Shown: piece by piece, positions 1 to 7,140 of the stretch | Layout of the letters: every line of letters begins with the position of its first letter | Numbering within the stretch: the stretch's first letter is position 1 | Assembly: GCA_003427395.1 (NCBI GenBank) | Contig: BFEA01000152.1 | Span: 2,584,975-2,611,228 of the forward strand | Length of the DNA stretch: 26,254 nt | Source of the DNA: Chara braunii | Taxonomy: Eukaryota; Streptophyta; Charophyceae; Charales; Characeae | Reading direction: 5' to 3' | Position numbers and translations under genes: made by a program | Notes under the pieces: model-generated | What the model was told of the DNA's origin: nothing | Database searches by the model: none | What the model saw: the letters and a program-made list of their open reading frames with translations, nothing else

Positions 1-107
1 AGCACTTGCATATGAAGGGAAGATCAACCGGAACATCACACTAAGTATGAACATTATAATGAGTGACTAGACTAATGAAAAGCACATGTACATGAAGGGA
101 GAGATTA
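1..107. repeat. Diverged repeat flank, about 80-bp spacing
   Basis: Two related segments start at 1 and 81 (agcacttgca / agcacatgta, each followed by a form of atgaaggga and then 'gaacatcaca' or 'gaaatatcac'). They run into the first degenerate copy of the 91-bp satellite and probably are decayed edge copies of it. No coding potential is seen. Confidence 0.5.
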
Positions 108-1047
108 TCCGAAATATCACATGCTAGTACATAAGTGAAAACAAGAGCCTAAGTAGGCAAGATCACCAAAGTTGAATCAAAGGCCATCTTTGAAAGAAGC
201 GCTATACTACCTACTTGTATAAGTGTGAAAAACACAAGTTTGGAGAGCCCAAACCACCAAGATTGCATCATGGATCACTCATAGGTGAAGCGCTACACTA
301 CCTACTAGTGTGTGTGTGAAAAACACAAGTTTGAAGCTTCCAAAGCATCAAGATTGCATCATGGATCACTCATGGGTGAAGCGCTACACTACCTACTAGT
401 GCGAGTGTGAAAATCACAAGTTTTAAGCTCTCAAATCACTAAGATTGCATCAAGAAGCATCCACCTGTGAAGCGCTACACTACTTACTAGTGTGTGTGTG
501 AAAAACACAAGTTTGAAGCTCCCAAATCACCAAGATTGCATCAAGAAGCATCCATGTGTGAAGCGATACACTACCTACTAGTGTGAGTGTGAAAAACACA
601 AGTTTGGAGCGCCCAAATCACAAAGATTGCATCATGGATCACTCATGGGTGAAGCGCTACACTACCTACTAATGTGAGTGTGAAAATCATAAGTTTGAAG
701 CTCCCAAATCACCAAGATTACATCCTGGATCACTCATGGGTGAAGCGCTACACTACCTACTAGTGTGTGTGTGAAAAATACAATTTTGGAGAGCCCAAAT
801 CACCAAGATTGCATCATGGATCACTCATGGGTGAAGCGCTACACTACCTACTAGTGTGAGTGTGAAAATCACAAGTTTGGATAGTCCAAATCACCAAGAT
901 TGCATCAAAAAGCATCCATGTGTGAAGCGCTACACTACCTACTAGTGTGAGTGTGAAAAACACAAGTTTGAAGTTCCCAAATCACTAAGATTGCATCAAG
1001 AAGCATCTATGAATGAATCGGAGTACTTGCCCCTAGTGTATAAGTGA
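108..1047. repeat. 91-bp tandem satellite, about 10 copies
   Basis: The motif gcgctacactacctactag recurs at 199, 290, 381, 472, 563, 654, 745, 836 and 927, exactly 91 bp apart each time. Degenerate copies lie at about 108 and 1018. Each unit also holds 'gtgaaaaacacaagttt' and 'aaatcaccaagattgcatca'. Two sequence types alternate in the segment before the gcgctac block: type A (ggatcactcatgggtg) and type B (aagcatccatgtgtg), in the order A A B B A A A B B from 290 onwards. Because 91 is not a multiple of three, no frame stays in register, which argues against coding. It resembles a plant satellite or long minisatellite. Confidence 0.93.
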
Positions 1048-1059
1048 AAGAGGAGAGCT

Positions 1060-1320
1060 TGAGTAGCCCATGGAGGAGGGAAGATGAAGTAAGAGAGGGT
1101 GGAGGAGAAGGGGAGAGAGATGAGGGAGATGGAGATGGAGAAGAAAGGGAGGAAGACAAAGAGAGTGAAAGTAAAGAGGAGGAAGGAGGAGGTGAGGAGG
1201 GGAGAGAAGAGAAGGAAGGAGGGAGTGAGGAGGAGGAAGGGGAAGAAGAAGGAGGAGAAGAAGAAGAAGAAGAAGAAGAAGAAGAAGAAGAAGAAGAAGA
1301 ACAAGATGAAGGTGAAGAAG
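1060..1320. repeat. Homopurine tract ending in (GAA)n
   Basis: The plus strand is almost only A and G. It starts as a degenerate GGA/GAGA tract and becomes a clean GAA/AAG trinucleotide repeat at about 1241-1302. Open frames across it encode only poly-Glu, poly-Lys or poly-Leu/Phe and are artefacts of composition. Such tracts can form triplexes. It marks the switch from the satellite to the pyrimidine-rich DNA on its right. Confidence 0.9.
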
Positions 1321-1344
1321 TCTCTTCTTCCGCCTCACCTTGTT

Positions 1345-1740
1345 GATTCCTTGATGTTGGTGTCCTCCTGATGAAGCTTCTTTTTCTTGCACAATCCCCT
1401 CTTGGCTATGGCTTCCTTCTTCTCCAAGCCCTTCTCTCCTCCTCCCTTGCTTTCTCTCAGGCTATGGCAAGCTCCCCCAGCTATGGCTATGGAGTCCTCC
1501 CCTCTAGGAGGGCTAATGGGGCTTCTCTAGCTTCTCCTTCTCTCCTACACCCAGGAGGGATATGGCGGATCACCTCCCAAGTGTCTCTCCCACCATCACT
1601 ATCCTCTAGAGTCCTACCTCATAGTCTCCTCTAAGCTCTCCCACTAGCATGGGCTCCTCCCCTCTCACTCCAAGTGCAAAGGTGCTCCTGTGAGCTCACT
1701 TGGGCAGCATGGGCACTCCTCATGCAAATGTGAGAGTGGC
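1345..1740. other. Pyrimidine-rich DNA, no gene recognised
   Basis: C/T-rich sequence with repeats of 'ctatggc' (about 1405-1490). A frame starting at 1371 gives an 87-residue hydrophobic product that superficially looks like a signal peptide, but it is Leu/Ser-rich in the way expected of CT-rich DNA and matches no family I know. A 10-bp perfect palindrome gtgagctcac lies at 1690-1699. Confidence 0.5.
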
Positions 1741-2554
1741 GGACTGCATCCTCAGCTTATGTAGGCTGAAACCAGCAGTCCGGCCAGCCCATGAGCCTCC
1801 GCATGAGCCTTGAGGTGAACCGAGGTACCCCCAAGGCAAAATTCCCTCACTAGGCCCTCCTGAAGGTACCTGGGTCTCATTTAGGCCAAGTACATGCAGT
1901 CTAAGTGGTTGGTACCAACTCGGACTGCCTCTTGGCCTACCCCGGCCTCTTTTTTATTGCTCAAATGTTGCCCCCTAGGGTCCTAATGCCCAAGGGGCAG
2001 CAATACTTGAAAGAAAAAGGCCTTGTGGGCCTTTTTCTCGATTTTTTTAAATTTCGGCCTCTTTTGTGTAGGCCGGAGGATTTTTTCATATGGCGACACA
2101 TTTTCAGCCTTGGATCTGGCTGAGATCCAAGACCAACAATAATCCGAGCTACCCCCTAGTAGCCCTTGCTTCAATTTTTAAGCCCTTAGGTTCAGTTTTT
2201 CAATTTTTGGTGCATCAGGCTCTCTTTCTGGGCCAAATGCACTGTTTTGTCATTTTTCCTCTTTTGTTTTTTTCCATTTTGGGCTGCCACCTCATTCCGG
2301 AGCTAGCCGTTTTGAGCTGGCCCTCAAAAAACGGCTAGTTCCTCTCTACCACGAGATCTGATCTCAGATCCATGGCCCAAAAGAAAACCGGTCACTTCCT
2401 TTTTGCATTTTCTCTCATTTTCAACTTTTTAATTCAGATTTTATTGAGATATGGCCCTAAGGGTCATATCTCTGCAATCCGGATTGCCCTCCCTCATTCT
2501 AGGAGGGATGAGGTTGCTGTTGGGACCTGCCAGTCCCTACTGTGCAGGTCCCAA
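1741..2554. repeat. Hairpin cluster I
   Basis: Inverted repeats seen: 1741-1781 (ggactgc / gcagtcc, with an inner tcagc / gctga); 1896-1928 (gcagtc / gactgc around the palindrome gttggtaccaac); 2012-2038 (11-bp stem agaaaaaggcc, 5-nt loop); 2055-2075 (cggcct / aggccg); 2109-2131 (cttggatct / agatccaag, loop ggctg); 2303-2338 (ctagccgttttgag paired with a right arm carrying a 2-nt bulge); 2353-2370 (overlapping gagat / atctc and gatctg / cagatc); 2446-2472 (12-bp stem with one wobble, loop taa); 2520-2554 (11-bp stem ttgggacctgc, 13-nt loop). The spacers are T- and C-rich. Confidence 0.85.
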
Positions 2555-2908
2555 TAGGCCGACACACTCTCCTCCACTCTTTTCTCCCTTTTTGTCTCAT
2601 TCTCCTTCCTTTTTCTCCCAATTTTCTTTCTTTTCCTTTTATTTCTGTTGTGACAAGTGTCAAACTGTTGTGCACCCTCTTTCTAGGCTTTAGGGCCTCA
2701 TTCAAGGCCAGGTTCATGACTGTTACTTGGCCGTTACATCTCTGATTCCAATAATGGCACCCCCATGTTCCTAGGGGCTCCATTTTGCTCCCGTTTGCCC
2801 AATTTTGAGCCCCTTTTGCTTCGATTTTCTAAGGGCAGCCTTTTTCTCATGTTGAGCCTCTCAAGGCTGTATTTTCTTATGCCTTGCTAGTCCGAGACAT
2901 CCCGGGTT

Positions 2909-3306
2909 GCTGGGCAGCCTTCCCAGCACCCTTATTTCATTTTTCTTTCTCTCATGGCTCTCGAATTTGCTCCCACTAGTGGTGCTAATATTTTCCACCG
3001 TCTAGATCCTCGATCTCGACGGTGCCCCTTGCTTGCACAATTATTCCTTGTGTTTGCTCATGGTTCCCTTGAGACATCCCAAGTCCCCGCCATTTTCCTA
3101 CATGCTAGTTCCATTTTTTTGTCCCGCGGGCGGTCCCGCCGACGCGTGTCCCATTTTTCGATTTTTATTATTTGGACTTATTTGGTCCCCGACAACATCC
3201 CGGACGGCGTCCCGTTTTTATTTCTGTGGGGCCCATTGCCCTTGGTGGTCTCATCATTTCTATATGTGTGCCAATTTTTCTAGACCGTGAGATCTCATCT
3301 CACGGT
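2909..3306. repeat. Hairpin cluster II
   Basis: Inverted repeats seen: 2908-2928 (tgctggg / cccagca); 2973-2982 (perfect palindrome ccactagtgg); 2996-3024 (caccgtctagatc / gatctcgacggtg, 12 of 13 paired, 3-nt loop); 3126-3139 (gcggg / cccgc); 3203-3213 (ggac / gtcc); 3284-3306 (accgtgagat / atctcacggt, loop ctc). The 2981-3032 stretch has a diverged copy at 4417-4466 that preserves the hairpin. Confidence 0.8.
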
Positions 3307-3404
3307 TGCGGTTTATCGTCTTTACTTGCCCCTTGCCGAAATTGCTCTTTTCTAGCCTTTTCGGGCTTGCCGTAGCCCATTTCCCCTTGGCCTTGGCATC
3401 CTCA

Positions 3405-3814
3405 TGCAGTCCGTAATTCCTCGGACTGCAGTCATGGCTGTTTTTCATACCCACAGCCCCACAATTTGCCCCATGCTGAAAGAAAATGAAGCGTTAAATT
3501 TTCTAGTGCATCCAGGCTCAATATTGGCTTCGGATGCACCTAAAACATATGTTTTTTCTCCCCCATGCAGTCCGTTGCAACTCGAACTGCAATGGGGGTT
3601 AATTCCTTAGCCCCAATGCCCCACAACTAGCCCCTACTCAAAAGAAAAAGAAACGGTCAATTCCCAAGTGCATCCGCTCTTGATTTTGGCTCCGGATGCA
3701 CCTAAAACATGTGTTTCTCTTCATGCATGCATTCCGTTTTATTCCGGTTGCAAGAGGCCTTGATTTTCTTTGATTTTCTCTGCAAAAATCAGAGAAAATC
3801 AAAGAAAATCAAAG
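3405..3814. repeat. Hairpin cluster III with a tandem duplication
   Basis: Inverted repeats seen: 3405-3430 (tgcagtccg / cggactgca, 8-nt loop); 3507-3539 (gtgcatcc / ggatgcac); 3543-3554 (perfect palindrome aaacatatgttt); 3560-3598 (cccccat / atggggg enclosing gcagt / actgc and the palindrome gttgcaac); 3595-3614 (ggggtta / tagcccc); 3668-3701 (gtgcatccg / cggatgcac); 3758-3814 (25-bp arms with one mismatch, 7-nt loop). The block with gtgcatcc...cggatgcacctaaaacat occurs twice about 161 bp apart, so a hairpin module has been tandemly duplicated and then diverged. Confidence 0.85.
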
Positions 3815-3833
3815 TCCTTTGTAAACGCCATAT

Positions 3834-4498
3834 TCCAGAATGAATCTGGTCACAGATGAATCTCCCCAAGTGACCGTTTTTTACCGTTAAGGCATTTTTC
3901 TCTTTTTTTTTCGTTTCTTTTATTTTCTTTTCTTTTTCTCCTCCTTTCTTGGACAGTAGGGACCTACCAGTCCCTACCTATGGCAGTCCCTACTGACGGC
4001 CACCTCACTCCCTCTCACTTTTTTTGTCTTATTCCCCCCCATTTTATTTTGTTTTCTCTCTTTTTTCTAGCATGCCAAGTGTCAAGTGGTCGTTAAGGCC
4101 CTTTTCTAGCCTCTTCCTCTTAGTTTTAGCCCTCCCTATGCCGAAGGTGCAGTCCGTTATTTCTCGGACTACAATAATGGTCTTCCCATGCCCATGGGAG
4201 TCTCCTTTTACTCCTATATTTCTCCCACAATGGTCCCTCCTACTCCGATTTTCTCTCGGAGGGCTATTTTTCACATGGGGTCTTATTTGACTCTATTTTC
4301 TTGAGGGAGGCTGATCCGAGATTTTTCGGATTGCTCCCATGCCCCACTTCAGTTTTCTTTACTTTTCCTTTCCCTTTTGGCCTTCCCGTTTGCCACTACT
4401 AGTACTTGCACTAGAAGTGCTAATATTTTTGGGCGTCAAGATGTCGATCTTGACGGTGCACCTTGCATTTATTATTTTTCCCTCATGCGGTGCCACCG
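3834..4498. repeat. Hairpin cluster IV
   Basis: Inverted repeats seen: 3834-3849 (ccaga / tctgg); 3954-3995 (cagtaggga / tccctactg, with the alternative inner stem gtagggac / gtccctac at 3956-3977); 4148-4173 (agtccg / cggact core); 4184-4199 (tcccatg / catggga, 2-nt loop); 4243-4261 (ctccga / tcggag); 4314-4331 (atccga / tcggat); 4408-4420 (gcact / agtgc); 4434-4455 (cgtcaagat / atcttgacg, loop gtcg); 4488-4498 (cggtg / caccg). Spacers are T-rich, especially 3896-3950. Confidence 0.8.
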
Positions 4499-4535
4499 TT
4501 TCTTCTTGGGACTTTCACATTTCGCCGCCACTTGT

Positions 4536-4706
4536 CCCGTTGGTGGTCCCCGACACTTAGTCCCGTCGGTGGTTCCCGACACTTAGTCCCGTCGGCGGTC
4601 CCCAACACTTTGTCCCGTCGGTGGTTCCCGACACTTAGTCCCGTCGGCGGTCCCCGACACTTAGTCCCGCCGGTGGTCCCCGACACTTCTCGTCGGCGTC
4701 CCCCGA
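4536..4706. repeat. 26-bp minisatellite, 6-7 copies
   Basis: The unit cgtcggtggtccccgacac recurs at 4538, 4564, 4590, 4616, 4642 and 4668, exactly 26 bp apart, with a shortened copy at 4691. Most units contain the inverted repeat gtcgg / ccgac, so each repeat can fold into a small hairpin. Units differ mainly at 'ggtgg' versus 'ggcgg' and 'tcccc' versus 'ttccc'. Frames run through it only because substitutions are few. It lies inside the hairpin array and looks like local amplification of one hairpin. Confidence 0.92.
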
Positions 4707-4745
4707 CACATTTCGCCCCGGACCCCATTATTTTTACTTAGTCTC

Positions 4746-5122
4746 ACGTGACCCCGGGTGCCTTTCCCGGAGGTGTCCCACTCCCCTTGGGCGTCTTGTT
4801 GCCCCAGAGCGTTGTCGGGGCAAATACCTTGACAAGGGTATTTGCCGGGGTTTTCAACGTCGGACGCTGTCCGACTTTTTCGTGGAATTGAAGGACTTGA
4901 CGAGACTGACGTTGCCAAAGTTGTTTAGACAGACCTATGACTAGTAGGCTTAAACTTTTTTTTTTAAGCTAGACGTCGCTGACGTCCGACTGAAATAGTG
5001 GTAATCAGTGGTGTGACCACTAATCACTGCATCTGACGGAGCTATGGAATAGTTTGGCCGAGGGACTACTAGGATTATACCTACCCTACCTAAGAAGGTG
5101 GCGCGTGGCGGTAGGCCGCACG
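4746..5122. repeat. Hairpin cluster V
   Basis: Inverted repeats seen: 4754-4770 (ccggg / cccgg); 4799-4823 (ttgcccc / ggggcaa), which shares bases with 4819-4846 (ggcaaatacc / ggtatttgcc, 8-nt loop); 4859-4875 (gtcggac / gtccgac, loop gct); 4948-4970 (ggcttaaa / tttaagct around a poly(T) loop); 4972-4986 (gacgt / acgtc); 5001-5028 (gtaatcagtggt / accactaatcac, imperfect); 5104-5122 (cgtg-gcgg / ccgcacg with one bulge). The overlap of the 4799 and 4819 stems means the two folds compete. Confidence 0.78.
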
Positions 5123-5277
5123 ATTCAGGGTCTAAGTGCGTTTAAAGTGGCGACCTTACCAGAGGCTGCGACGAGAGGTGAGTAGGAAGTTATTTTTTTC
5201 TTTTAGGACCACGGGCGTCCGCACCAAGGGCTGAAATGGATGGCACGGTAGCCGCAGGGTGTGGCAAGCGTAGGGCT

Positions 5278-5490
5278 CGCCAACCAGCCACCCAGCGTGC
5301 AGCCAGCCGGCCAGCAACCAGCCTGCAGCCAGTCGGCCAGCAATCAGCCAGCCACCCAGCCTGCAGCCACCCAGCGTGCAACCAGCCGGCCAGCAATAAG
5401 CCTGCAGCCAGCCGGCCAGCAATCAGCCTGCATCCAGTCGGCCAGCAGTCGGCCAGCAATCAGCCAGCAACCAGCCAGCCCCAGATTGAA
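5278..5490. repeat. CAGC-rich minisatellite, roughly 26-bp period
   Basis: The block cggccagcaa or a close variant occurs at about 5308, 5334, 5387, 5413, 5439 and 5450, mostly 26 or 2 x 26 bp apart, joined by cagccagcc and cctgcagcca. The minus strand reads as Trp/Ala/Gly/Leu-rich and the plus strand as Gln/Pro/Ala/Ser-rich, both typical of repeat translation rather than genes. It immediately precedes the SINE-like element. Confidence 0.88.
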
Positions 5491-5574
5491 GCAGTAGAAG
5501 TCCGCTGGCCTGGATGGCAGCCTGCTGGGCCCGGTAACCCTTCATATATGTGGGTTGCTCTCATCCCTATATGA

Positions 5575-5919
5575 GATAGGAAGTAGCCCAGTAGGTACAA
5601 CTACCAAACTTCTACCCGCAGATTCAGGGATCGAGCCGGCGAAAAGCAGTCTGGGCTAGCTCCTTTTCCTTTGGAGCTGCCCACCGCACCAGCATGAAGC
5701 ACGGTCATTCTCGGCCGCGAGATCATCACGGGCGGGAACGGCAGCCTGGCTGCAGCTTGACCCTTGTGCAAGGATGACAAGCATAAATCGAGAAATGGTC
5801 CAAAATCCCGGTAGGGATTTGAACCCGGGTCTCTACCTCGATGTGCCATAGCAGGCCACGATGGGACGTGACCGTTGGCAAAGCCGACGTAATAATAATA
5901 ATATAAAAAAAAAAAAAAA
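5575..5919 (+). mobile_element. SINE-like retroelement with (TAA)n/poly(A) end
   Basis: The left end has tRNA promoter-like boxes: tagcccagtaggtac (5584-5598, box A-like) and gggatcgagcc (about 5627-5637, box B-like). The right end is a run of taa repeats followed by about 15 A (5889-5919), the usual mark of retroposition. That gives about 345 bp, normal for a SINE. Internally, on the minus strand, there is a second tRNA-like piece with a clear box B (gggttcaaatccc, 5814-5826) and hairpins at 5658-5678, 5741-5753 and 5803-5820. An alternative left boundary exists: gaaaagcagtct at 5641 resembles gaaaaacagtct at 5920 and could be an imperfect target-site duplication, making the element 5653-5919. 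The tail type matches the LINE at 16.4-24.2 kb, which might have supplied the machinery (inference). Confidence 0.5.
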
Positions 5920-5926
5920 GGAAAAA

Positions 5927-6278
5927 CAGTCTTTGCAAACTGTATGGGAGCACAAAGGCTCCCACTTCGTTTGGATAGATGATTGTGGCCGCGAGATCTT
6001 GAAATCTCGCGGCCCACAGTTCACACACGGAAAGCAAGAGGGGCTTGGAATTGAGTGGAGAGTGAGAGAGAGAGAGAAATGGGAGGATGGGGAGAGGAGG
6101 ACCTGTTCCTCCCGACCTGCCAGCTGCCTCTCCGTTGTTCGGGGGGTAAGAAGAAAAAAGAAAAGAAAAGAAAAGAAAAGAAGAAAAAGAAAAGAAAAAG
6201 AAAACGAAAAACGGGATCTGAGTTTTTTTGAGAAACTGTATTTTTCAGTTTGCGCCACTATTGTTTTGGTGGCGCAAA
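5927..6278. repeat. Hairpin cluster VI with (AAAAG)n spacer
   Basis: Inverted repeats seen: 5945-5964 (tgggagc / gctccca, 6-nt loop); 5986-6016 (ggccgcgagat / atctcgcggcc perfect for 11 bp, 6-nt loop, then gtg/cac with one bulge); 6233-6251 (aaactg / cagttt); 6249-6278 (tttgcgccac / gtggcgcaaa, perfect 10 bp, 10-nt loop). Between them 6055-6085 is GA-rich and 6148-6206 is an (AAAAG)n microsatellite. Spacers here are purine-rich on the plus strand, the reverse of clusters I-IV. Confidence 0.85.
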
Positions 6279-6434
6279 ACAATTTTATTGACCTTGATTA
6301 TTTTTCTGTAGGTCGTCAGGCACCTAGGCCATGTGCATGAATTGTTTTAGATTTTGTTATCCAGCGAATAATTGTCTAAAATTCTTCAAAGTCGGGTTAC
6401 TTTTTGCACCCCGCTCTGAGCCTGTCGGGATTTG

Positions 6435-6914
6435 AACTCGTGAATTTTCACGAGTTATTTCCCTACCTCTCCCAATCTGACAACTGCCATCCCCGTTTTC
6501 AGTGGAGGGCAGGGGAGAAAAGAGAAAAAGAAGATAAAAGGGAAAAGAAAAAAGCCACGGACACGAATGTGGCCGCGGCTATGATCAGATACAGGCCAAA
6601 CTGGCCTGAATGTGACTCAGGCCAGAGGCTGGGGAGATGTAGGGGTAATGAGGGAAACTTGGCTGGAAACAGCCATTTTCCTGCTGAACCTGCACTCAGT
6701 GTGGGGCTGAGTGCAGGAAAAAGGGAGAAAAAGAGGGGGGCAGTTGAGTACAACTGCCACCCTAAGTGTGTGGCTGAGGTGAGACAGCCTCAGTCCGTTG
6801 ATCTGGCTCAGATCAACGGCCCCAGGCAAGTGACGAATTTTGCCTGGGGGCAGCTGAGGCTGCTGCTACCCTCCTCAGCCACTACAAAAGAGGCAGCTGT
6901 CCCCCAGCTGCCTC
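6435..6914. repeat. Hairpin cluster VII, densest stretch
   Basis: Inverted repeats follow almost end to end: 6435-6456 (aactcgtgaa / ttcacgagtt, 2-nt loop); 6553-6580 (agccacgg / ccgcggct); 6592-6608 (caggcca / tggcctg) competing with 6602-6624 (tggcctga / tcaggcca); 6660-6675 (tggctg / cagcca with loop gaaa, a GNRA tetraloop if transcribed); 6689-6717 (perfect 11-bp cctgcactcag); 6739-6758 (ggcagttg / caactgcc); 6774-6793 (ctgagg / cctcag); 6795-6819 (perfect 10-bp ccgttgatct, loop ggctc); 6820-6849 (perfect 10-bp ccccaggcaa); 6853-6879 (gctgagg / cctcagc); 6890-6914 (perfect 10-bp gaggcagctg). From 6795 to 6849 two hairpins abut with no spacer. A 238-residue plus-strand frame crosses this stretch but matches no family and is probably chance. 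Confidence 0.9.
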
Positions 6915-7140
6915 ACACTTGCCTCCGGCTGCCAGTGTCCGACAACACACTTGCCTCATTGCTGGAGTGCTGGAGAGGAGGCAGGAGTGCTGCCGACGGA
7001 GCTGGAGGACTGCAGAGGAGCGGAGCGACGAAGGAGGAGACAACCATAACCTCGGCTGGAACACTCTGCTCCACCCCTTGGCAGGCTGGTCTCTGGTGGG
7101 ACTCTGCGGCAGCGTGGTGAGGAGCGGCAGCGGAGCGATG
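6915..7140. other. GC-rich stretch, no gene recognised
   Basis: G/C-rich DNA with short direct repeats (cacttgcc at about 6917 and 6949; ctggagtgctggagaggagg around 6963-6982). Several frames are open in both directions because stop codons are rare at this composition. I see no recognisable domain, start context or intron signals. Confidence 0.4.

Larger units (their letters stand above)
1741..6914. other. Hairpin array: dense series of short inverted repeats
   Basis: About 40 inverted repeats can be read directly in 5.2 kb. Stems range from about 6 to 25 bp, many are perfect, and loops are mostly 2 to 13 nt. They are separated by T/C-rich tracts left of about 5 kb and by A/G-rich tracts right of about 5.9 kb. 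Examples with perfect 9- to 11-bp arms lie at 2012-2038, 2109-2131, 2520-2554, 3284-3306, 4434-4455, 6249-6278, 6435-6456, 6689-6717, 6795-6819, 6820-6849 and 6890-6914. I know of no named plant element with this design. No long coding frame respects the pattern. It could be a structured non-coding RNA, a source of hairpin small RNAs, or the product of template switching at palindromes. The sub-clusters are listed separately. Confidence 0.75.

Noticed and set aside
1-1047. CRISPR-like array
   Set aside because: The 91-bp units are repeats along their whole length with no unique spacers, and the context is plant-like nuclear DNA.
996-1392. Glu-, Lys-, Leu- and Phe-rich frames on both strands
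   Set aside because: Pure product of the GAA/GGA tract.
1371-1634. Frame with a signal-peptide-like hydrophobic start
   Set aside because: Hydrophobic Leu/Ser runs are expected from CT-rich DNA. There is no family match or conserved feature.
5156-5574. Trp/Ala/Gly-rich and Gln/Pro/Ala-rich frames
   Set aside because: Translations of the CAGC minisatellite in different frames and strands.
6404-7120. 238-residue open frame on the plus strand, the longest outside the LINE
   Set aside because: It runs across the densest hairpin cluster in GC-rich DNA, shows no domain, has no convincing start and changes character with each hairpin. Chance openness is more likely.
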